Positions 19,302 to 28,215 of a stretch of DNA of 64,000 bases are shown here, piece by piece (within the stretch, counting starts at the first letter, position 1; every line of letters starts with the position of its first letter). The notes under the pieces were generated by a model. The model was not told where the DNA came from and did no database searches. It was given only the letters and a program-made list of their open reading frames with translations. This DNA is from Harmonia axyridis. Lineage: Eukaryota > Arthropoda > Insecta > Coleoptera > Coccinellidae. Made by a program: the position numbers and the translations under genes. The stretch is taken from NCBI RefSeq assembly GCF_914767665.1, contig NC_059506.1:4960001-5024000 (forward strand). The letters run 5' to 3'.

Positions 19302-22300
19302 TGAAGAAAAAAAAACAACTATTATTTTGCTGTACAGCAGTTTAATATAAATTTCTATAAAATATGTTACAGAGTTATATATACAAGGGGATATATACAA
19401 TGTTTACATGCTTCTTAAAGTATGAGTTGCAGACTAGTACCTAACTCAAAGTTTTACCTAGTATTGAAATTTGGATAATGGATTACATAGGTTTTATAAA
19501 AGAGAGTGTAAATTTTTACTGAGGCATGTCGAGTGCTTGAAGAAAAACAACTGTCGCTCAGTTGGGTTAACAAGAAGAAGGTGGTTTAGGAAGGGATCGG
19601 GAAGGGGGTTGGATTCACATCATCAAGTGTTGAATTAGTTTGTGTTTAATTTTCCTAACTGGAATTGAATAATTATTGAGGTGCGATGTCTTTTTCAGTT
19701 TTGTTATTTTGATTCCGAAAAATGATCGAGTTTCGTTTTTGATAACATTATCTAATGAGTCTATTTGAGAGTCTTTTTGGAGATCGCTAGATTTGGTTTC
19801 TTTAGGCTTATTGAGTATAATCCTTAAGTATTTGTTCTGAATACGTTGTAGTTTGTCATAATTTGTTTTTGAAGTTTTACTCCAGACCGGGCTCGCATAT
19901 AGAATCATTGGTCTTATACCCTGTTTGTATATTTTAAGTTTAGATTTAATACTAAGTTTACTATCTCTACAAATCAATGGGAAGACGCTACTGAGTTGCG
20001 AGTTGGTTTTCCTAATTATTTCATGAATATGTTGATTGAAATTCAATTTTTTATCAAGAGTGACCCCTAAATATTTCAAATAATTTTTCTCTTCTATAGG
20101 CTGGTTATAAAATAACAATAATTTGTTGTTTGATAAACGTCTTTTATGAGTGAAGTAAATTAAGTTGGTTTTGGATGCATTGATTTTGATTTTCCATCTG
20201 TGGTAATATTCCTCCAAAATGGTGAGGTGCTCTTGAAGATATTTGGTTGATTGCGGTTTGGACCAGGACTCAGAAGTTATAGCCGTGTCATCCGCGAAAA
20301 GATAAATTTTTGTATTTTTATATTTGGGAATGTCATTTATAAAAATTTTGAATAGATCGGGTGATAATAATCCCCCCTGCGGAACTCCTGCTGTAATCGG
20401 GGTTTTTTCGGATAATACGTTTCCTACTTTGACTTGAAATGTCCTGTTTTCTAGATATGATATAATAATTTTGATCAGGAATGATGGAATATTATTTTTG
20501 ATTAATTTGTAAATGAGGCCCATATGCCAGACCGTATCAAATGCTTTTTGTATATCTAAACTAATCATAGCTGAAATTCTGTTAATATTGAAGTTTTTGG
20601 CAATTTTATCTGTGAGATTAGCAAGTTGCAGAATAGTGCTATGTTTTTCACGAAAGCCATATTGTTCATCTATAATCAAATTTTTCTCCTCCATGTATTT
20701 TCTTAGGCGAACTAGGGTTATTTTTTCAAAGATTTTTGATACTGTTGGTAGTAAGCTAATAGGTCGATAATTATTCGCAAATTTTGGGTCTTTTGAAGCT
20801 TTAGGAAAAGGAAGAACTATTGCATTTTTCCACATGGTTGGGAAATAATTCAGCCGGAGACAACTATTGAAAATATTCGTTAGTTGAACAATCGCTTTTC
20901 GTGGTAGATTTTTCAGAGTTTTATTGCTGATACGGTCTTCGCCGGGTGCTTTTCTGTTTTTGAAGGATTTTATGATTTTTCTAATTTCCGCAGGGGACGT
21001 CAAATTTTCACCTGATATGACTAATGGAAGTTCCAGAAAAGTTTTTATTGTTTGATCTACTAAATTGACCGTTTCTGTATTTGAAAGAGATTTCGTGGAG
21101 TCGTGGGTTTCCGCGTATGACACGGCTATATGATCTGCTTTGTCCTTGTCATTGAATAAGAGACCTTGGTGGCTTTGAAGGGGTGGAATTTTACGAGGAC
21201 TATCTCTGTGTTTCAATGATTTGACCATCTTCCACATATCGCTTGAATTGTTTAAATTACGAGTAAAATCTTCCCATCTTTTTGTTTTTAAAGTAGATAA
21301 TGACGATCTTATCAAGTCGACAGCTTCCTTGTATTTTTGATGAAGGTTATTGTCGAAATTACATTGAAGGCGTTTACGGATTCTATTTCTATTACGAATG
21401 AGTTCCCTTATATCAGTGGGAAGTTCTGGATAATTGCTTCTTTCGGGCGATTTCTTAGTTGAGGAATTAAAGCACTTTTGAATGGATGTTGTGATATTTT
21501 CAACAGCTTCATCAATTTCAGGTGTGGAATTGATTTGATGATTCACCTTAATATAATGGTTGCACCTATCTTTAAATTTTTTCCAGTCAGTTGAGTAAGT
21601 ATGGTTTTGTTTGTAAATGGTCTTGAAAGCAATGGATTTTGAGATTACCGAAAATACAGGTAGATGATCTGAATCAAGGTCGTTGATCGCAAAAGGTTCC
21701 CTTATCGATAGGTTCTTTGTGAGCATCAGATCTATTGTTGAAGGATTTGCGTTTCTTGTTGGATAGAAAGTATATGAATTATGAGGATAGTTCAGAATAT
21801 AGTTTGAATTTCTTAGAAAATTTTGAAGCAACTTTCCATTTTTATTGGTTGTCCGGCAATTCCATAGGGTATTCCGGCTATTGAAGTCGCCTGTAATGAG
21901 GGTTTTATGACCTAGCGCCATTAGGGTTGTCAGTTCGTTTGTACATAATGGGGATTTATGATCATTGTAAATATTCACTATTGTAAAATCCTCGATTTTA
22001 ATTGCCTGGCTTTCTAAATTTACGGTACGCGTTACTATTTCTATTGGGGTTAGATGCTTTTTATAATAAATTAGAAGACCTCCATTTGATTTCGGTTTCG
22101 GTTTATTGTAATAATAGTAATTTCGAAGTTTGGGAGGTTTAGTGGTACCTAATTTTGATTCTTGAATACATACTATATCAAATTTGTTTTCGTTCGTAAA
22201 TATTTCTAATTCATTAATTTTGTTTCTGATGCCATTGGCATTCCACGATATAATGTTGATATTTTTCTTTTTGTTTTTATAATCCATATTTCTGAGCTAA

Positions 22301-22972
22301 ATTAGTCAAGATTTGGATTTTTTCCATGGGAGAAGAACTATTTTTCAGCGAAACTTTCAATTCTCTTATGAGAGATATAAGTTGAGATATGTTACAAATC
22401 TCATTCAATTCGTTTATTTCTCTCAGAAGCTCTTGAAAATCTGTTGCATTAGAATTATTGGGTTGGGTGTTAATATTCTTAACAGCGTTGACATAATTCA
22501 TGTTATGAGGTTTAAGAATTGGTTTGGGTTTAGGGATAGGTGGACTGGGTTTTGGGGAAAGTGGACTAGGTTTTTGAATTTTGGGTGGAGCGGTTACATT
22601 AGAATGCGACTCGACATACCTTATATAAATGGGGCATTTCGTATAGTTGGCCGTGTGGGGTCCGGAACAATTTGCACAATTCACTTGATCAGTTCTTCCT
22701 TTAATTGGACAGTCCTTTGTCTGGTGGTCTTTACCGCATTTGACGCATCTTGGCTGGAGAAAACAGTTGCTAGATCCGTGGCCGAACCGTTGGCAGCGGA
22801 AGCACTGCGGAACTTTAAATTTTTTTGAATATCTCTGCCATTCAAGTTTAATGTGGTCCAGTTCTGAGGTTTTCCTGAGATCTTTGAGATTTATTGCCTT
22901 TGGCACTGAAACGAGGAATGAATGCGATGATCCATTTTTCCCTTTCATTTTAAGGCAGTTCACATCTTCCGA
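19302..22972 (-). mobile_element. Jockey-type LINE, 5'-truncated within ORF1
   Basis: Inserted in the upstream TRIM repeat with target duplication GTGAATCGGTT (19,291-19,301 and 22,973-22,983). It carries the 3' part of ORF1 and a complete ORF2. About 310 bases of 3' UTR lie between 19,302 and 19,614. The break inside ORF1 is the usual result of incomplete target-primed reverse transcription. Confidence 0.88.
19615..22287 (-). CDS. Jockey-type LINE ORF2 (endonuclease + reverse transcriptase)
   Basis: The 890-codon intact frame has an AP endonuclease (IISWNANGIRNKINEL at about 10, IVCIQESKL, ITGDFNSRNTLWN at about 135, DLDSDHLPVFSVI). The reverse transcriptase follows, with NYRPISLLPTVSKIFEKI, ISLDIQKAFDTVWHMGL at about 580, AGVPQGGLLSP and IYLFADDTAI at about 664 as the catalytic site. 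No RNase H or C-terminal zinc finger is present, as in Jockey. Its ATG overlaps the end of ORF1 by 11 bases. Coding capacity is intact although the element lacks its 5' end, so it is unlikely to transpose by itself. Confidence 0.9.
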   Translation of the reverse strand: MDYKNKKKNINIISWNANGIRNKINELEIFTNENKFDIVCIQESKLGTTKPPKLRNYYYYNKPKPKSNGGLLIYYKKHLTPIEIVTRTVNLESQAIKIEDFTIVNIYNDHKSPLCTNELTTLMALGHKTLITGDFNSRNTLWNCRTTNKNGKLLQNFLRNSNYILNYPHNSYTFYPTRNANPSTIDLMLTKNLSIREPFAINDLDSDHLPVFSVISKSIAFKTIYKQNHTYSTDWKKFKDRCNHYIKVNHQINSTPEIDEAVENITTSIQKCFNSSTKKSPERSNYPELPTDIRELIRNRNRIRKRLQCNFDNNLHQKYKEAVDLIRSSLSTLKTKRWEDFTRNLNNSSDMWKMVKSLKHRDSPRKIPPLQSHQGLLFNDKDKADHIAVSYAETHDSTKSLSNTETVNLVDQTIKTFLELPLVISGENLTSPAEIRKIIKSFKNRKAPGEDRISNKTLKNLPRKAIVQLTNIFNSCLRLNYFPTMWKNAIVLPFPKASKDPKFANNYRPISLLPTVSKIFEKITLVRLRKYMEEKNLIIDEQYGFREKHSTILQLANLTDKIAKNFNINRISAMISLDIQKAFDTVWHMGLIYKLIKNNIPSFLIKIIISYLENRTFQVKVGNVLSEKTPITAGVPQGGLLSPDLFKIFINDIPKYKNTKIYLFADDTAITSESWSKPQSTKYLQEHLTILEEYYHRWKIKINASKTNLIYFTHKRRLSNNKLLLFYNQPIEEKNYLKYLGVTLDKKLNFNQHIHEIIRKTNSQLSSVFPLICRDSKLSIKSKLKIYKQGIRPMILYASPVWSKTSKTNYDKLQRIQNKYLRIILNKPKETKSSDLQKDSQIDSLDNVIKNETRSFFGIKITKLKKTSHLNNYSIPVRKIKHKLIQHLMM

Positions 22973-23086
22973 GTGAATCGGTTGCTTCGCGTCGACCCCT
23001 TTAAATACGCCGGGGCCGATGATTTGTGGCGCATTACCACCATGGCGCCATCTCTGAGCAAACCGAGTCACTACATTCCTATTCAA
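22277..23086 (-). CDS. Chimeric ORF1: TRIM LTR start joined to Jockey gag-like C-terminal half
   Basis: The 269-codon open frame has two origins. Residues 1 to about 38 come from the TRIM repeat and its flank (the same peptide QRWRHGGNAPQ recurs at the other repeat, about 18,870-18,900). From EDVNCLKMKGKN onward it is LINE ORF1: a PRE-C2HC-like region, then CFRCQRFGHGSSNC, CVKCGKDHQTKDC and CANCSGPHTANYTKC knuckles, then a Pro-rich tail. The native ORF1 N-terminus is gone. The in-frame LTR-supplied ATG is probably a coincidence of insertion. Confidence 0.75.
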   Translation of the reverse strand: MNRNVVTRFAQRWRHGGNAPQIIGPGVFKGVDAKQPIHSEDVNCLKMKGKNGSSHSFLVSVPKAINLKDLRKTSELDHIKLEWQRYSKKFKVPQCFRCQRFGHGSSNCFLQPRCVKCGKDHQTKDCPIKGRTDQVNCANCSGPHTANYTKCPIYIRYVESHSNVTAPPKIQKPSPLSPKPSPPIPKPKPILKPHNMNYVNAVKNINTQPNNSNATDFQELLREINELNEICNISQLISLIRELKVSLKNSSSPMEKIQILTNLAQKYGL

Positions 23087-24095
23087 ATATTAAATTTAAA
23101 TTCATTTTGAAAATTTCTAAGGCGAAATGCATGCGGATTTTCTATTGCCCACTAATAAGTACGAGTGGTATGCTATGTAATTGTTGTTTTTAAGTGTTCT
23201 GAATATTCTGTTTCCTGAAATATTGCGTTGTTGGGATGCTTTACGAATACTGAGTTCATATTTTCTTGGAAGGTCTGTAAAATCCTATTTCTCTGTAGAT
23301 GATTTCTTCTTTGTATGCTTCGTTCGGGCCTTTGGTAACCAATACCATTTTCCTGTATTTGTTGACAAGCTATTAACTTAGTTAACTATAATTATAATTA
23401 ATGACATCTGAACCTAACACACTTTAAATCTGTCATTGTGTATAGCCATTTTAAATCTATTGCCGCAACAATTGTTGAATGTAAAACAATCAATCATTCG
23501 AAGATGTCATTTGTGCATTCAACAGAACGGTGGACATTTCGAAGACCTTCTTTAAAAATTATTATGTTATTTTGTTTTGTTCTAAATTGTTACTTCTAAA
23601 AAATATTTAATTAAAAATTATTACAAATTTGTTTCTACATGTTTTAGAGATTACAAAAATATGGATTTGGCTTTAAATGCGTTTTTCTCTGAAACGGTTG
23701 CCCTTAGCAACTTAAATGAGTTTTACCTTTTTTAACTAGAAAAATCAGGGGAATCGATTTTTTAGTCCAGAATGACGTACAGGGTAGCACAGAAAAGTTG
23801 CTACGGTTTAAAGGGGACGAAATGATTGCCAGTGGCGCCCTCTAGAAAATACAACCAAATCGATCACAAATTTGAATTTCTCACCTCAAAAAACCCCTAT
23901 GTACCAACTTTCATACAATTTCTTGGAATCATTCGAAAGATATTTAAGAAAACACGAATTATTTTTTCAACTTTAACACCCTGTATCTCGGAAACAAAGC
24001 ATTCCCGGACCCATGTTCATAGGAACTTTTTTGCTTAGAATGATGTGATCTATCACCTGTTTCAGTTTGTCGGAAACAAATCAGAACACCCTGTA

Positions 24096-24248
24096 TATCC
24101 GCATGTGTGAGAATTTTCTAGTTCAACACAATAACGGAACATTTTACCCTTTAACCCAGCCATGCCTAGACTATACGGATTACCTTAGATCCACAAACCT
24201 AATATACCGATTATAGTCTCCTTCTCCAATACCCCAGCGCAAGCCCTG
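24096..24248 (+). pseudogene. PLE copy B, RT-fingers segment
   Basis: Collinear with copy A at about 12,618-12,778, including the codons around the LYGLP..HKP motif and the run up to 'ccagcgcaagccctg'. Point changes and small deletions break the frame. It is interrupted at CTG (24,246-24,248) by a Harbinger element. Confidence 0.75.
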
Positions 24249-25044
24249 TGGTGGGATTCTGTAACGGCAAAGCGAAGCGAAAACGTGACGAAACGACAGT
24301 TTTGCTCGGTTCGGTATTCTGTAAAGGGATTCGGCAATAGTCGTGTTTGCCGAAGCAAAGAACGACCTCATGACGATAACGAAACATTTTAGGGTTCGTT
24401 GTCATTACGAAAAGTCCGACGACGTTTTTGATTGGTTTACTTTTACCATGTGACCAAGTCTTAAGCGTCATATTATGATACATTGAGTGATATCCTTTTC
24501 TGTTCAAAAAGGAATGCTCTTCTTCTGATGGCTTCAAGATTTTTATGTGTGTACAGTCGATTGCTCCAATTATTCCTGGTATTCCACATTTTTCAAAAAA
24601 ATTCCTTTTATTTTGGGTCTTCTCAGAATCATTAGGGAATTTAATTCTTCCTTGGAATATCTACATGGTTAATCAATTTAGTCACTTCACTAACACAACG
24701 ACTGACCATGGGTTGACTTACTGCTAGCAAATATTCTTGTCCAATACCGAGTTGGTAATTTCCACTGGCAAAAAATCTTTGCTCTTATTAGAGATTATGT
24801 CAGGTACCTCATATGTCAAAACCTGCAGAATCCTGCAGTAGCTCAAATATCTACTTATTTGCAACGTTGCCAATGTTCCTTCGTGTAAAGTCGGTAAGCT
24901 CCGACAACGAAACTAAAAGCGTAAAGATAACGAAACGATAAAGAAAAAGATGCTTACAGAATACCGCATTCGCTCCGCTTAGCTTCGCTTCGTAACGTTA
25001 TCGCTTTCGTTTGCTATGATAACGAAAGTTACAGAATCCTACCC
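24249..25044 (-). mobile_element. Harbinger element, internally deleted, in PLE copy B
   Basis: Terminal repeats are TGGTGGGATTCTGTAAC at the left and the complement of GTTACAGAATCCTACCC at the right, with CTG duplicated at 24,246-24,248 and 25,045-25,047. Copy A has the empty site (12,776-12,778). The minus strand encodes a Harbinger/HARBI1 transposase core piece: CGIPGIIGAIDCTHIKILKP with the first catalytic Asp, then EEEHSFLNRKGYHSM. An internal deletion after about 24,779 removes the N-terminal half. Confidence 0.85.
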
Positions 25045-25047
25045 CTG

Positions 25048-25255
25048 TCTTCTTTTTTGTACGCAGACAGTAAAAACCCACCGACCTAAGCCGAGGGCCT
25101 TTGAGAATGTCTAATACGCCTAGTTAGCAGGCTAGAGTCTCGTTCGTTATCGGAATTAACCAGACAAATCGCTCCACCAACTGAGAACGGCCATGCACCA
25201 CCACCCACCGAATCAAGAAAGAGCTCTCAATGTGTCAATCCTTCCGGTGTCTGGG
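25048..25255 (-). pseudogene. 18S rRNA fragment, copy B, part 1
   Basis: Matches 12,780-12,980 of copy A and is antisense small-subunit rRNA (TTAACCAGACAAATCGCTCC and AATCAAGAAAGAGCTCTCAA). It stops at 'ggtgtctggg' (25,255). The next rRNA bases, 'ctggtgagg', occur 10.1 kb away at 35,380. Confidence 0.9.
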
Positions 25256-25928
25256 AATCATTGAAAACATGATGAATATTTCTTTATACCTAAACACACT
25301 ATTAGTTGACTCCCCGAACTTATTTTGTAGTATGGGTAGGTTTTGTAACTTGAATAAAAATGAAGGTTTTAAATTATAATCCATTGAACGAGGTTCCATT
25401 TCGAATTTCTTCCAGTGCTCAAATAAGACTTTTTGTAATACTCAATATTTGCATTCAGGTGCTGTATTCAATTAGCTAATTCATTCTTAATGATAAACTA
25501 AACAGTTTAAAATGGTATGAAACCCTTTGTTAAGTAACTTCCAATGAGAGTCATAAATCAAAATATAATTTCTGACAATACTCAAGTTAAATACTGTGGA
25601 TTATTCAAAGGACATTATAGCTAGAGTCCATAAAAGGGACTCTTATCTCATTGCTCTTATTAGAGATTATCTCAGGTACCTCATATGTCAAAACCATAGA
25701 CCTAATATCATAATGATATTAGAATCCTACAGTAGCTTAAATGTCTACTTATTTGCAACGTTGCCAATGTTCCTTCGTGTAAAGTCGGTAAGCTCCGACA
25801 ACGAAACTAAAAGCGTAAAGATAACGAAACGATAAAGAAAAAGACGCTTACAGAATACCGCATTCGCTTCGCTTCGTAACGTTATCGCTTTCGTTTGCTA
25901 TGATAACGAAAGTTACAGAATCCTACCC
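25256..25928 (-). mobile_element. Harbinger element, one end only (left member of the flanking pair)
   Basis: Corresponds to 34,685-35,379 of the other copy, beginning 'aatcattgaaaacatgatg' and ending in the terminal repeat 'gttacagaatcctaccc'. It is followed by CAG (25,929-25,931), which matches the CAG before the start of the other copy (33,692-33,694) rather than the CTG expected next to the 18S target. The other end of this copy is deleted, and the break abuts 18S sequence. Confidence 0.85.
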
Positions 25929-26255
25929 CAGTACTAACCGTGTAACTAGCGCCCTGATGTGTCAGTTTCCAAAATATATTCCTACATTCCTACAGGAGGA
26001 GATGGGTTGAAAGTTAACCTCAGAGAAACTGAAGGTGCCTCTATTTTCATTTGATTATTGCAGATATTGGGTTATCTATCTCTACTCACCTTCAATAGCA
26101 GTATGGTTATTTTTTAATCTAGATTCTGTTGGTTCGGTTTTGTTATTTAGGTGACTAGAACATTTGAAATCCTATAATCCAATAATATATATTGTAATAT
26201 ATAAAAAAATATTTTTTTATGGAATCTGCTTTTATTGACAATTCTTGATTTTCAG

Positions 26256-26429
26256 TCTATGATGATGAGCTTCAACGTATCGGGATCTTTTAAAGAGTTG
26301 AAAGGAAGTCACAAAAATCCACCTGTAAGATGGATCTCCAGAACATTTGTAATTGTTCCAGTTGGTACGGGATTTTGTATCAGTAATGAATTACTTCATA
26401 TAACCAATGCTACTGAAGAACAGATTAAG
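26256..26429 (+). pseudogene. Nxf1: NXF1 exon k+1: C-terminal half of the NTF2-like domain
   Basis: An exon of 174 bases (58 codons, phase 0 to phase 0) lies between an acceptor (gattttcag) and a donor (AAG|gttagt). It encodes SMMMSFNVSGSFKE, then RTFVIVPVGTGFCISNELLH and ITNATEEQIK. This aligns with the last strands of the NTF2-like domain of the nuclear RNA export factor NXF1 (Drosophila small bristles), the part that pairs with NXT1/p15. The exon that should precede it, ending DLTVCN in compatible phase 0, is found 6.6 kb downstream (33,038-33,451). The exon itself is intact; the copy as a whole is rearranged and frameshifted, so it is annotated as a pseudogene. Confidence 0.88.
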
Positions 26430-26899
26430 GTTAGTCGAAATTGGAATTTCAAGGAATAGGGTTACTTCGAGCAGAAGTACTTATATAGGGTATCCGATAG
26501 TAACAAACTGATATAGTTGATAGTATTAAGGAATATAGAAACAAATTTTTTGGGTCCTAACTATTTTCACTTTTCAGAGTGTTTAGGTTGGAAAAAAAAT
26601 AAAAATATTTTCTGTCACACAGAAATTAGTTTCTTTTGGACGGGTCTCAACTTTTGTTATATTTAGCATGAGAGGGGTTTTTTCAATATAAATATCTCGG
26701 AATATTTGATATAACAATGTTATGGTGATTCCTTTTAGTCCATTTTAAATATACTGTTCGAGAGAAAAATTGATATATAATATTCGACACGTGATTTGAA
26801 AAAGTGAAGAATAAAAGGGTACTGATTAAAAAAAAGTTGTGACCCGCGTTGGGAAACAAATCACCCTATGTTAACAGAAATATTTTCGTATCTATTATA

Positions 26900-27815
26900 A
26901 AGGGTGTTTTTTTCAGAGCTATAGAACTTTAAATTGCAATAAAATAACGATGGATTATTCGATTGACATGAATTTTATTTATCCGCAAGATAATCTTGCG
27001 GCATTACATTTTAAATATGATTTCTGGCATATGACCGCCACGGCTGGCTCGGATGTAGTCCAATCTGGACGTCCAATTTTCGATCGACCAACATTTGTGG
27101 CCGTATATCGCCAATAACACGGTGAATGTTGTCTTCCAAATGGTCAAGGATTTGTGGCTTATCCGCATAGACCAATAACTTCACATAGCCCCACAGAAAG
27201 TAGTCTAGCGGTGTTAAATCACAAGATCTTGGAGGCCAATTCACAGGTCCAAAACATGAAATTAGACGGTCACCAAACGTGTCTTTCAATAAATCAATTG
27301 TGGCACGAGCTGTGTGACATGTTGCGCCGTCTTGTTGGAACCACAGCTCCTGGACATCATGGTTGTTCAATTCAGGAATGAAAAAGTTAGTAATCATGGC
27401 TCTATACCGATCACCATTGACTGTAACGTTCTGGCCATCATCGTTTTTGAAGAAGTACGGACCAATGATTTCACCAGCCCATAAAGCGCACCAGTCAGTT
27501 TTTCTGGATGTAACGGTGTTTCGACAAACACTTGAGGAATAGCTTCACTCCAAATGCGGCAGTTTTGTTTGTTGACGTAGCCATTCAACCAGAAGTGCGC
27601 TTCATCGCTAAACAAAATTCGCTTATGAAAATCAGGAACAACGGCAATCTCATTTTGGGCACTATTTGCAAGCGTTGTTCTGGCGTGAGTCTATTCATGA
27701 TGAAATGCCAAACCAAACTGAGAATAAATCACTTGACATCTGTTAAATCGGTCGCCATCTTGAACAGTAATGCCAACTTGAAGTTATATACCTCGAAAAA
27801 AAACACCCGTTACTA
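26900..27815 (-). mobile_element. Mariner-type element in NXF1 intron, degenerate
   Basis: Termini resemble GGGTGTTTTTTT at about 26,903 and its complement near 27,800. Minus frames (27,394-27,615 and 27,011-27,397) encode transposase pieces: FSDEAHFWLNGYVNKQNCRI with the first Asp, LWFQQDGATCHTA with the second, and WPPRSCDLTPLDYFLWG with the third acidic residue. About 36 residues separate the last two. Frameshifts disable it. A second copy is at 49,752-50,645 and a remnant at about 54,880-55,130. The remainder of this intron (26,430-26,900) shows nothing recognisable. Confidence 0.8.
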
Positions 27816-27893
27816 CATAAAAAATTAGATTTCGGTGTTTTTTCTAACTAAAGGTAATACTGTTTAATTTCATGAGATAATTTGTTCCCGCAG

Positions 27894-28104
27894 GCATTAA
27901 AATCAGCGCCCCCAGTTCCTGCTGCAGTACCTGCCCCCGTTGTGAATGCCTTACCATCTGTAGTGGCATCTCCTACGATAGGAGTTCCTCCACCAGCAGT
28001 TCTCCTTCGGTACCTGTGACTAATTGCATTGATGACGGTACCAAACAGCAAATGTTACAAGCTGTAATGGTGCATTCGGGGATGAACTTGGAATGGTCTA
28101 TTAA
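27894..28104 (+). pseudogene. Nxf1: NXF1 exon k+2: linker and first half of TAP-C (UBA-like) domain, frameshifted
   Basis: The acceptor is cccgcag and the donor is AA|gtaagt; the exon is 211 bases. Entering in the phase given by the previous exon, it reads ALKSAPPVPAAVPAPVVNA, the Ala/Pro-rich linker. It then meets a stop (LLRYL*). The TAP-C start (DDGTKQQMLQAVMVHSGMNL and EWSIK) is intact in a different frame. The exon is one base short of the 212 needed to join both, so a 1-bp deletion somewhere near 27,960-28,010 explains it. TAP-C binds FG nucleoporins in the intact family. Confidence 0.85.
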
Positions 28105-28215
28105 GTAAGTGATCTTCTCATTATTATTATTATTATTTGAACTGGGGTCGTTTTGCTTCGGTGAGCCTTCCGGGAACTGCGACCATGCAGATCTTTTGTT
28201 CACTACCCTACTCAT

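Larger units (their letters stand above)
18675..23075 (-). mobile_element. TRIM (miniature LTR retrotransposon), split by a Jockey LINE
   Basis: Two direct repeats of about 248 bases, 18,675-18,922 and 19,146-19,301 continued at 22,984-23,075, flank about 223 internal bases. On the minus strand the repeat starts TGTAGTGACTCGG. A primer-binding-like TTGGTGACCCCGACGTGATG lies next to the upstream repeat (about 19,124-19,144). A purine tract GGTGAGGGGGTG precedes the downstream repeat. TTCCT flanks at 18,670-18,674 and 23,076-23,080. There is no gag or pol. These are the defining traits of a TRIM. The repeats are nearly identical, so insertion is fairly recent. Confidence 0.85.
18482..24093. mobile_element. 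TA-flanked mariner-type non-autonomous element (with nested TRIM and LINE)
   Basis: Perfect terminal inverted repeats begin CAGGGTGTTCTGATTTGTTT at 18,482 and end with the complement at 24,093. TA dinucleotides flank it at 18,480-18,481 and 24,094-24,095. Copy A shows the empty site with a single TA at about 12,616. The element's own sequence is only 18,482-18,669 plus 23,081-24,093; the remainder is a TRIM. No transposase is encoded. TA duplication and the CAGGGTG terminus fit a Tc1/mariner-type MITE. Confidence 0.85.
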
